From Cynocephalus volans (taxonomy: Eukaryota > Chordata > Mammalia > Dermoptera > Cynocephalidae): 64,000 nt of DNA. Below are positions 35,656 to 46,605 of the stretch, in pieces. The notes under the pieces are model-generated. The model searched no databases and was not told the origin of the DNA. It saw nothing but the letters and a program-made list of their open reading frames with translations. Position 1 is the stretch's first letter. The number at the start of each line of letters is the position of its first letter. The DNA lies in contig NC_084465.1 of NCBI RefSeq assembly GCF_027409185.1, positions 28,251,864 through 28,315,863 of the forward strand, read 5' to 3'. A program made the position numbers and the translations under genes.

Positions 35656-35672
35656 AAGTCCATTGCCTTGGA

Positions 35673-36190
35673 TAGGGGGACTTGATATTGTAAAGATGTC
35701 AATTCTCCCTAGATTAATTAATATACAATCAACAATTTTTAACATGACAAAGTGATACTAATGCTTAACTGAAAATCACACTTAAGTGGAACAGATAAAA
35801 AATTCTGAATGAAGAATAATGAAAAGGGAACTAGCTCTTCCAGCTATTGAAATGTATTAAAGCGTAATTATAAGTTTGAAAGGGTAGGAGTCACATGGAA
35901 ATAAACAATGAAGCAGAGTGAAATTTCCAAAAGATTTTTAAAAACCCCAACAACCTACAGCTAGCATCATACTTAGTGGTGAGAAGCAACCCTTTCCTAC
36001 AGTCGAGAACAAAGCAAGGCTCTTCTTTCTTACCGCTCCTATTCAACATCATATTGGAAGTTCTAGCTAGTGCAATAGACACAAGGGAATAAAAGATATA
36101 TGGATTGGGAAGGAAAAAATAAAACTGTCTTTTTTTCTCAGAAGATGCAGTATTACCTATGTGTAAAATCCCAAAGAATCAAGTAACATT
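35673..36190 (+). repeat. L1 ORF2 fragment
   Basis: 'gatgtcaattctccctagat', 'cagctagcatcatacttagt', 'gctcctattcaacatcatat', 'tggaagttctagctagtgca' are internal L1 ORF2 blocks. It is degraded and interrupted on the right by an antisense L1. Confidence 0.8.
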
Positions 36191-36194
36191 TTCT

Positions 36195-36766
36195 CCAGAT
36201 ATTTCAGATTGTTATTTATTTATTTATTTTTATTTATCTTAATTGATACATTGCAATTGTATGTGGTTATGGGGTACAATCTAATACATATAAAAACTGT
36301 ATAAAGATCAGGTCAGGGTAGTTAATGTAACCATCACCTTATGACTTTATCATTTCTATGTGGCGAAAACATCCAAAAGCCTCTCCTCTAGCTATTACAT
36401 AATATGAAAAATTTACTGTTAACCATAATCACTCTACTGTTCGGTAGAACACCAGAACTTATTCCTCCCATCTAATTGTAGTTTTAATTACCCATCGGCC
36501 AACCTCTCCCTGTTTTCCTTTTCCCCCATCCCTCCCCAGTCTCTGGTAACAATTGTTTTACTCTGTCTCTATAATACCAATTTCCTTTTATTTAAAAATA
36601 TTTTTTTCAAGGGCCAGCCCATGGCTCACTTGGGAGAGTGTGGTACTGATAGCACCAAGGCCACAGGTTTGGATCCCTATATAGGGATGGCCGGTTAGCT
36701 CACTGGGTGAGTGTGGTGCTGACAACACCACATCAAGGGTTAAGATCCCCTTGCCAGTCATCCTTT

Positions 36767-36797
<31 letters not shown>

Positions 36798-37690
36798 TTC
36801 AGATTCCACACATGCATGAGATCATGTGGTATTTGTCTTTCTGCGCCTAGCTTACTTCACTTAACATAATGACCTCCAAGTCCATCCATGTTGCTGCAAA
36901 TGACAGGATTTCATTCTTTTTAATGGATGAATAGTATTCCATTGTGTACATATACCACATTTTTTTTATCCATTCATCCACTGTTGGATACTTAGATTGA
37001 TTCCATATCTTGGCTGTTGTAAATTGTGCCACAGTAAACACGGAGTGCAGTTATCTCTTTGACATACTGACTTCATTTCCTTTGGGTATGTACTCAGTAG
37101 TGGGATTGCTGGATCAAATGGTAGTTATATTTTTAATTTTTGAGGAGCCTCCATATTGTTTTCCGTAATGACTGTACTAGTTTACACACCCACCAACAGT
37201 GTGCAAGGGTTTCCGTTTCTCCAGATCCTCACAAACGCTTATTTCCTTTTGTCTTTTTTGATAATAACCATTCTAACTGGAGTGAGGTGGTATCTCATTG
37301 TTGTTTTGATTTGATTTACCTGGTAATTAGTGGTGTTGAGCATTTTTTCATATGCCTGTTGGCCATGTGTGTATATTCTTTTTGAGAAATGTCTTAAGAT
37401 CCTTTGCACATTTTTCAATTGGTTGGGTTTTTTTGCTGTTAATTTCCTTATATATTCTTGATATTAACCGCTTGTCAGATGTACACTTTGCAAATATTTT
37501 CTCCCATTCTGTGGGTTGTTTCTTCATTCTGGTAACAGTTTACTTTGATTTGCAAAAGGTTTTTAGTTTGATATAATCCCACTTGTCTATTTTTGCTTTA
37601 TTGCTTGTGCTTTTGAGGTCTTATTTAAAAAATCCTTGCCCAGCCCCATGTCATAGATCATTTCCCTTATGTTTTCTTCTAGTCGATTGC
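36195..37690 (-). repeat. L1 3' part, antisense, with a CYN insertion
   Basis: Antisense L1 3' UTR (36215-36600: 'aattgatacattgcaattgt', 'tgtggttatggggtacaatc') and the end of ORF2 (36800-37690: 'gtattccattgtgtacatat', 'gggattgctggatcaaatgg', 'ttctccagatcctcacaaac'). It lies inside the plus-strand L1 and has lost its 5' end. No intact frame. Confidence 0.85.
36611..36782 (+). repeat. CYN dimeric SINE inside antisense L1
   Basis: 'gggccagcccatggctcac' to 'ccccttgccagtcatcc' plus A tail; flanking AT-rich sequence makes the target duplication hard to define. Confidence 0.9.
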
Positions 37691-37694
37691 TTTT

Positions 37695-40600
37695 CTTTAT
37701 ACAACCAATAAACAATTGGAATTTGAAATTTAAAAAACTGTACAATTTACCAAAACAGAGCACCAAAAAAGTGAAATACTTAGGTATAAATCTAACAAAA
37801 TATGTATAGGGTCTATATAGGGAAAACTAGAAAACTCTGATGAAAGAAAGTAAAGAAGATCTAAATAACTTTAGAGATAGTTCATGTTTATGGATTGGAA
37901 AACTCAGCATTGTTAAAATATCAACTCTTCCTAACTTGATCTATAGATTCAATGAGATCTCAACCAAAATCTGTTTTGTAGGCATTCACAAACTGATTCT
38001 AAACTCATCCACTTTTATGAAAACTAAAGTTTACATAAAAAGGCAAAAGACATAGATTAGCCAACACAATATTAAAGGAGAAAAATATAGCTTAGTTGGT
38101 TAGAGTGCAGCCTTATAACACCAAGGTCATGGGTTCAGATCCCTGTACTGGCCAGCCAACAAAGAAAAAATTTTTTTAAATAAAAAAATTCTAAAAAAGA
38201 GAAAAATAAAGTTGGATAACTCACATTATCCAATTTCAAGACATACGATAAAGCTACATAATTAAGACAGCATGGTATTGGTAAAAGAATAGACATGTAG
38301 ATCAATGGAAGAGAATAGAGAGCCCAGAAATAGATCCATACAAATATAGTCAATTAATCTTTGATAAAGGAGAGAAGTCAATTCAATGGAGAAAGGATAG
38401 TCTTTTCAACAAATGTTCAATAGTTGGAATATATGCAAAAAACATGAACCTAGACATAGCCCATTTTACAAAAATTAACTCACAGTTGATCATAAACCTG
38501 AATGTAAAAGGCAAAACTATAAAACTTCTAGAAGAGAACATATAATAAAATCTGGATGACCTTGGATTTGTTGATGAGTTTTTAGATATAAACCAAAAGC
38601 ATGGTCAATGAAAAAAGTTATTAATTGGACTATTAAAATTAAAATTTTCTGCACTGCAAAAGACAATGTTAAGAAAATCAAAAGACAAACCACAGACTTG
38701 GAGAAAATATGTGCAAAACATATATCTGATAAAGGACTTGTATCCAAAATATACAAAGAACTCTTAAAACTTAATAATAAGAAAACAAACAATTCAATTA
38801 AAAATGGGCAAAAGGTCTGAACAGACACTTCAAAGAATATATACAGATGGAAAGTAAGCATATATAAAGATGTTCAATATCACTTTTATTAAGGAATTGC
38901 AAACTAAAACAATAATAATATTCCACTACACACCTATCAGAGTGGGAAAAAATTTTTTTAAAATGAAAAAAAACAATGCTAGCAAGGATGCAAAGCAACA
39001 GGGGCTATCATTCACTGTTTGTTAGAAATACAAAATGGTACTGTAACATTGGAAGACAGTTTGGCAGTTTCTTACAAAGCTAAGTATAATTTTACCATAC
39101 AGTCCAGAAATTGTGCTCCTCGCTCTTTATCCAAATGAGTTGAAAATGTGTCCACATAAAAATCTGAACATGAATGTTTATAGTAACCTTATTTATAATT
39201 ATCAAAGCTTGGAAGCAATCAGGATGGTCTTCAATGTCCTTCAATAGTTGAATAAACTGTGGTGCAGTCATACAATAAAATACTGTTCAGCAATAAAAAG
39301 AAATGAATTATAAAACCATGAATAGACATGGATGAATCTTAGACACACATTGCTAAGTGAAAAAAGCCAGTCTGAATAGGCTATCTGCTGTATGATTCCA
39401 TTATATGACATTCTGGAAAGGGCAAAACTATAGCAATGGTAAAAAGATCAGAGGTTAGGAGGGGTTTAGGGAGAGGAAGGAGGGCTGACTAGACGAAGCA
39501 CCAGTATTTCTTAGGGTAGTGAAACTATTCTGTGTGGTACTATAATTGTGGATACATAACACTATGCATTTTTTAAAACTTATAGAACTTTACAGCACAA
39601 AGAATGAAACTCAATGTTGCAAATTTTAAAAAATTATGTAGAAAGTCAGGGGATCCTAAGATGGATTGCAGAATATGACAAAATTATCTGTATTACAAAT
39701 GTATGAAACAACCTCACTAAAAGGGGAGGGGGAAAAGGTGCTGATTTAGGTGACTATGGGAATGAGAGGAGTCTGTAAGGTTAAAGGTAAAGGAAAATGT
39801 TTATAAACATTGTACTGTAGTTGATAAAGTTGTTTCTGATGAGAGTTTGTGCTGACAATTCGTGATGCTACAGTAATGTATACTGGAATTAAAAAACTAA
39901 GTAAATACCGGATTATGGGACCCATGTTCTCACTGTTGGACTGGGAGTTTACAGATAATAGGTAGGAAACTAGAATGACCCATGTGACGATGGATTAGAG
40001 TTAGGGACATCAGTATGAACTCATGTTCAGTTTAATGTCGATACAAGTGGTTACATATAGAAATATTTATAGATATGTGTATGTACTCGAGTTAGTGTGT
40101 ACACATATATTTCCTTGCTTTGTCAGCCGAGAGAACCTAGAAGCACAACACCTCAGTAGCAACAAGCACACCGAGTACCCACATCTTGGTTTCTCATACC
40201 ATTCTCCAGTAAAAGAAACCAGGGCTCCTTGAAGAAATGGCTGATCCTAGGACTGACTGGGGAAATACACAAGATAAACCTGGAGCATCTTGCAGTGTCA
40301 GAAAGTAAGGGTACTAAAGAAAGTCCCCCTGGAAAACAAACAAAAAACCCCATAATAATGGGGGCATGCTGAAAGGGACACTAGAGCCAACTGAAAGAGT
40401 TCCCAATGGCCAAAGCTGGAACAATTTGAGCAACAAAATTAAGTAGTATATTGGACTATAACCCAAAGAGTAAAATAAGTTTCCTTATAAATAAGTGCAT
40501 TCGATATAAGTAAATTATTAAATAAATAAATAAATGAGAGGGAAGAGATAAATCTCCCTAGCAGAAGAAATCCAAATGATCTACGTAGATACTCTACTGT

Positions 40601-41278
40601 CAAGTACGTGGAGCATAACTCTGCACTCCTTAAGTGTGAGTTGTGCAGAATGACTTCCCTCAGAAAAGTACGCTATGGAAAGGTGGGGGCGGGGAGGGGG
40701 GTGAGTGACTTCAGTGGACAATTCCGACAAACACTATGTCAGCCAGGTGATCAAGGTCAACATCAGCAATGATATATCATGTCGACAGGATGTACCCCTG
40801 ATATGATGTAATGAAAATGGTATTTTACCTCTTTGGACCATAAGCCCAGTCTAATTATGAGAAAAGCATTAGGCAGATCCCATTGAGGGATGTTCTACAA
40901 AATGTCTGATTCCTCAGAACTATCCAAATCATCAAAAACAAGAAAAGTCTGAGAAACTGTCACAGCCAAGAGGAAACTAAGGAGACATGATAATTAAAGG
41001 TAAAGTGGTCTCTTGGTTGGGATCCTAAAACAGAAATAGGACATTAAGAACAAACTGAAGAAACCTGAAAGAAGTATGGACTTTAGTTAATAATAACATA
41101 TCAATATTGGTTTATTAATTATAAAAAATGTATCATAATGTAAGATGTTAATAAAAGGGGAAACTGTGTGTGGGGTATATGGGAACTCTCCATACTGTGT
41201 TTGAAATTTCTCTGTAAATCTAAAACAGTCCTAAAAAATAAAGTTTATTAAAATAAAGTTTATTTAAAAACAAACAAA
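37695..41278 (+). repeat. L1 ORF2 end and 3' UTR (possibly composite)
   Basis: ORF2 text is clear to about 39650 ('atacttaggtataaatctaa', 'agaatagagagcccagaaat', 'aatggatcat'-type blocks and 'gaatggcaa'-like relics). The right end, 41150-41278, is an L1 3' terminus ('gggaactctccatactgtgt' then 'aataaagtttatt'). The middle, 39700-41100, is less certain and may belong to a second L1 subfamily 3' UTR. Many stops; non-functional. Confidence 0.65.
38085..38195 (+). repeat. 5'-truncated CYN monomer, 'ccttat' variant
   Basis: Begins inside the A-box region ('tagcttagttggttagagtg') and continues 'cagccttataacaccaaggt' and 'gggttcagatccctgtactg', with an A/T-rich tail. 'gagaaaaata' occurs on both flanks (about 38078 and 38198). 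It shares the ccttat change with the copy at 29005. Confidence 0.85.
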
Positions 41279-41279
41279 C

Positions 41280-44200
41280 TACTGCCTATCTGCCTCCCTA
41301 GATCCTCCACCCCAGGCAAAGTGGGGTGGAGAGTTGAGGGAGGAAAACTTTGGGGAGCACAGACTGGCAGTTCCCAGGGAACAGATTGAACTTCAGGTTT
41401 CCAGTTATCAGCGTGAAAACCCCAGCCCCAAGGCAGCATGTTCTCCACACTGGCAGGGCTGGTGCAAATGAAGACCCAAGGAGACGCTCTCCAAGGGTAG
41501 CTGGCAAAGTGTCACCTGACAACCCTGGTCCACTGTAGTCAGAGGCGCACAGTGCCTGTCCTGGCAACTCTGGGGTGGGCTCTTCACAGCCTGCCCTTCA
41601 CATCTCGAGGTAGGGGCTGAGAGGCTTCCTTACCTGGTCTCCTTGGGCTCTTGGCTGTAGCCTCCAAACTCCCAAGCTCTGCTGGGAGTTAGTCTAGGGG
41701 AGCGCAGACTCACCACCCCATCCGACCTGCTCTAATCCTGAGTGAAACATGAGGCAGCACTGAGCTCAGAGGTTAGGGGCTCACTGTGAAAAAAAGGGGG
41801 AAAGGAGAGCTTTTTCTGTGCCCCCAGTTCAAATCCACCATTGGGAGGGTGTGCTCTTCTCTCTCTTCCTGGTGCGGTCAGAGGGAGGGAGCCGAGTGCC
41901 AGCCTTCTAGAAGCTGAGCGGAAAGCTGCAGGGATTTGTAGGAGGAGAGAGTTTTGGTGTTACAGCAGGATTTTGGCTGGGAGAGTAGGATGACTGCATA
42001 AAGCTTTGTGGGGAGGGGCGTGCAACTTTAGCATGAGGGTCCCAAGCCCAGAAATATCCAGGGAACTTGAAGAGCCCCCATGTTTTTGTGGCAGGGGAAA
42101 GACTTTGTCTTTAAAGTGGGAGGTGCCGGCTACCAGGGAGCGGTTTTGGACGGGTGGCACGTGCGCTCTGGAAAGCTGAGGGCTAGCATGAGATGGACCT
42201 CTCTGGAGAGAGGGAAGGTGGGGACCAGGACCCCACAGGCTACTAAAAGGCACCATAGGGAGGGGTAGAAACAGCCTGAAACTGGTGTCACCTCCCCCAT
42301 CAAGTGCCAAGAGCCCGCAGTGAGGTGTCAGATCAAGGCCAGCGGGTGTCTGCGCTGGCCGCGCCCCATCCTCTAGCTTTACGCACGAGCTTGGCTAGCC
42401 TTCTGGCCCTGTGAGGAGGGCAGGGGAACTCCAGCCACCTCTCTTGAGGACAAGACTTTTCCCACAGTCACGGGGCTTTATACCAGTGGCTCCCAAGGGC
42501 AGAAGAAGCCAGTGATCAGGGCTCTACTTTAGGGTGAGAGACGGGCTGGAATGGTGTGGCTGGTCCTGAAGAGGGGCGCACAGCCTGGCTGGCGGGTGGC
42601 AAGACCTCTGAGTTAATGTATAATTGTGAGCAGATGGCAGGGGCTGGCGGCAGCCTGGGGCCTGAGCCCAGCTAATAAGGGACAATTAGCCTCAAACCCG
42701 GTGGAGGCGGTTGAGAGAGTCAGACAGTGAAGGCAGATATTTGCTCCTCAAACAGTCTGGCGCGCTGGGCAGAGGGCTGAGTGGCTGAGCCTTTGGGCTT
42801 GCTAGGCCCCCCTGCCAGGGCCTTTTCCCTCTTTTCCCTCCCCCCATCACCTTTAGGTCGAAAGCCTCTGTTTGTTCAGACCCAAGAGCAAGTTGTAAAG
42901 GCGGAGGGAGAGGGTAGTTTATGGTGGAAATCGCTGCCACCACCATCTGCCAGGGCTTGTCTCTTCTCCCCCCTGACACCCCTATCTCCACCCTCATGCA
43001 GCTGTCTATGGGACTGGCTGGTCAGAACATGAGCCTTGAGCCCCTAGATGCAGGAGCAGATACAGGAGGGAGGGATGGGACAGGAAAGGGGCACTAAGAG
43101 TAGGGCTACCACATGCCTTCCTGGGGTCCTTCTCTCCACCAGGCATGGCTAGGTAGAGTGACCAGCAGTCCGCAGCTGTCCTGGGATGGAATGGGCTTTA
43201 CGGGGACTGGGGCATGTGCTGTCCTGCCCGTGATGCTGAAACCGCCTTCTGCACTCTCCTCTGTGTCCCAGGGCTCGGGGGCAGCCCAAGAAGGCTGGAG
43301 GAGGCTGGAAGAGAAGGCGGGTACTGCCTGGGTAAGGCAGAAAACCAACTTCTGTGATACAATTGGCCTTTGAGAACAAGAGTTTCCAACCTTAGGATCA
43401 AACTGAATGCACATCACTCATTCCCACCTCCCCCAAACCCAAAGCATTTACCAATGAAATCCATTCCTTCCTCATCTGACTTCTGGGTACAGTCTTATTG
43501 CCCCACAACCTGCTTACTTTCACCCTGACTTCTGTGACAGTTTCATAGAATCAGAGGCATGGAACGGACCCAAAGAACTTTCCATATAGGCTCCTCCACA
43601 CCCCCCAGGGATCAGCCCAAGACCTTTTTGGCAATAAAGCCTTCATGCGCTGAAAGCTGTGTTTCACTTCCAGCATCGACCCACTACAGGTACCCCTCAC
43701 CCCACCAATGACCCAGATAACCTGTGGTGTCTTCGGTGAGAACAGCAGTGTCATTAATGACTTAGAGTCTAAAAGCACCAAATCTCTAGTGGAACAGAGC
43801 CTGATAACGTCTAGAGAAGGAAGCAGGAGAGCCAGGCTGTGCAACTTATAAACGCCCCACGCGTCTCTCACTCCCCTCAGAGACTTACTCCCACCGCCTC
43901 TAACCACTGTCACTCAGTGTTCCAAAGTCCAGAATCCCACTTTTTCCAGGTGGGAACTCACCTTTTGTGTCACCTCAGTCAAAGGCCCATTGGAGAATTG
44001 GTGAGGACACTCTGGGGAGACTGGTGCTACACGACACACACTCTTCTCCACTCTCCCTTATTCTCTCCGAGTTTTAGGAGCCAACTCACTCAGGATTTAG
44101 GCATCAGTCTATACATCCATTTATCTTTTGTAGTAATACACACATGACTCAAAAGCCCAGGCATGTGCATCCTGGCTGGGGAGTTCTGGAAGCAACTTTG

Positions 44201-45160
44201 TACTTCTGTGCGGTCAAAGCCTTAGGGACACAGTCTGAAGCTCCCCATCTTCCATGTCCCCTGTGCTCTTCAGGAGTACTGACCCCTTCATGGGTACACT
44301 CTGGGGTGAGGGGCCTGCATGAGAATGGCTCTGTACTTGTGTCAAGGTGGTAGGACACGAGGTGGCTCTGAGGACTCCCCGTGGAAGGACACACTGGGTC
44401 ACTGGCTGTAGTTCGCCCTGCCTCAGGGCCAGTGTCAGTCAGCCCATGCACACCTCCCTCCTCCTCTCTCCTCTGCTCATGGCCTGTGACATCACTGGCT
44501 GTTCCCAGAAGGCTGCCCTCTGCTCCTGAGCACGGGCTCTCTGTAGCTCTGGACCCCTTGGCAGGACTGAAGCAGGAGCAGAGTGGAGGCTGTTGCCAGG
44601 ACCAGACCACCACCACCCCTGGAGGCTGCAGGGGTCTCAGGAGCCCAGCACAGGAGACTGAGACCTCCCACTGAAGCTCCCACCTCATTTCCTCCACTCA
44701 GGTAGTTGCTCACCTGCAGGCTCATTGTCTGCTCTGCCTCCCATGCTATCTCCATGTCTTTGTGTAGCCAAGCCCAACTTCTCTCCCCCTCTGTCTTTGC
44801 AGCTGCCCACTCTCCTGTCTCTTCAACCCCTTGTCCTGCTTTCCCATTTTGTGAGCACCAGTTATTTTTTCAGAGATAAAATGAATATTGGGCATGTGTG
44901 GTGTGGCTATTGGGAATGGGGTTTCTGTTTGTGAGTTGGGGCATGATGATTTTAGGTTTGGATATTAAACCTGCACCCCCTCAGCTCTTTTGAGCTCTGG
45001 TCAGTTAGGAGGACAGAGTTTCATCCAGGATTCAGGGTTTGGCTGATATTCTGAGCTCCTCCAACCCCCTATCCTGGCATAGCCTTTTTCATTTCCAGCT
45101 TGACTCTCCTCTCTCCATTGTTTTCATGGCAATTACACAAACATGAAGCAGGGGTGGGGG
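41280..45160. other. Distal PAX4 upstream region, repeat-poor
   Basis: GC-moderate sequence with no CYN copy and few named repeats. Long open frames on both strands (for example 44149-44697) resemble no protein and reflect composition. It may hold regulatory sequence for PAX4, but no element is identified here. Confidence 0.5.
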
Positions 45161-45164
45161 TAGA

Positions 45165-45345
45165 AAAAGAGAGCCCCAGACTTAGGAGCCAGAAACTTTG
45201 GCTTCTGGTGGGGAACTGGCTTCTAAACTGTGGGTTTTACTCTTGGGCCAACCCCTGACTTGTGGCAACCCCAATCTGTGCTTCAGTTTTCTATTTGGAA
45301 AAAGCTCTGCCTTCCTTCCCAACTTTCTGGAAAGATGAGAGCTTG
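45165..45345 (+). repeat. MIR SINE, degraded
   Basis: 'gacttaggagccagaaactt', 'ttgggccaacccctgactt' and 'gtgcttcagttttctatttg' give a weak MIR pattern. Confidence 0.5.
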
Positions 45346-45499
45346 AAGATCAATGTGACTCTGCCTGCCTATAAAGGAGTGAGTAAAAGCCAGTTTAGCT
45401 ACTGAACTTAAAAAGTAGGCTCTGGATTCCATGCTCTTTGCAATTTATTGTTGTTTGATCTGTGCTGGTCTCCCCTCCCTGGGTGCACTGTAATCTGTT

Positions 45500-45715
45500 G
45501 AAGAGCAAAGACCCTTCATTCCAAACAACCAGAAATGTGCTCATGCTCAATATCTTATTCAGTAAATAACTGCGGATGAGTTAACTGAACCCAGATGGCA
45601 TGGTTATTACAGGAAAGTTCTATGCATTAGCAGCTCCTTGGGGTGAACTCCAGCCCTGCCAGTGTTCCAGGCATGAAAGGAGCTGCTTCAACTCCCATTA
45701 ATTGCTGAGTAAAGC
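45500..45715 (+). promoter_or_regulatory. PAX4: Candidate PAX4 distal enhancer
   Basis: About 0.9-1.1 kb before the PAX4 start codon lies a cluster of sites: HNF4-like GAGCAAAGACC at 45503-45513, HNF1-like GTTAAC at 45580-45585, an E-box CAGATG at 45592-45597 (NeuroD1 type), and ATTAATT at 45697-45703 (PDX1 type). The PAX4 distal enhancer is reported to bind HNF4-alpha, HNF1-alpha, BETA2/NeuroD1 and PDX1. The match here is by motif composition only. Confidence 0.4.
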
Positions 45716-46605
45716 AGGAAAGCCATGGTGGCCCGTGACTTGTGCCCTTGCTACTCAGAGACTCTCTTGTGCTCATGATGGCTTCTGTGTCGATAGCAGA
45801 CAGCCCTCTCCTGCTTGTCATTCCCTCCCTTCCATATGTCTTCAACAAATGTTAGTGGAAGAAACGATTGTCTGATCCTAGAAAGGTAGCCTGTGAGAGA
45901 TGTGTCCTCCAGGAGAAGCTTATTCATTTCTACTTCCAATGTGTGGGGCTGAAGCCCCAGTGCCTGGGGGGTAGAGCTGAGCCCCAGGTCTCCCCAGACA
46001 CTTCCTGGAGAGTGTAAACAGGAGCAAGCCCTTCTCTTGAATTGCTCTGAAGGAAGCATTCAGACTGGTGGTCTGGAGAACCTAAACGATGACTGCCTGA
46101 TAGTAAAGGTGGAGCTCTGAACTCGGGAACCCCACGGTCTCCAGCTCCAGTATATCAGCCAGGGCTGAGAAGACTTATGAGCGGTCAGGGAAAACAGTTG
46201 CCCATTTGGAAAAGGGAAAGCCTGAGCTTTTGGAAGCATCATTCCTTCCTACCTTCCTGATCTCCTGTAATGGATGTGTGGAAAATGCCCCTCATCAACT
46301 CCTTATTAAGACATCCAGAAAGATCCAGTCCTCAGCCAGCCATGTTTTAGTTCATCACATAAAGGTTTAAGTAAAGAGAATTCAAATTTTCTAATTTTAG
46401 CCAACCTACTGGCAAATTTTAGCAACCTGACCCTCTATCACAAAACACTATATCCTAAGACCATTCCAAGCAAGAGATCTCACCTGAATAACTCCCTATT
46501 TTTGCAGGCTCAGCCCCCAAACTGGAAAAGGAGCTCCTGGATGGAACTCCCCTTCTGAGTCTTCCCAGTGGCTTCCTGTCCTTCTGTGGAGGGTTGTCCC
46601 GGAGC

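Noticed and set aside
38517-38998. Open frames of 66-114 codons on the minus strand
   Set aside because: Antisense readings of degraded L1 ORF2.
44149-44697. 182-codon open frame on the minus strand
   Set aside because: Overlaps several other open frames on both strands in GC-rich DNA; the amino-acid composition looks random and no family is recognised.
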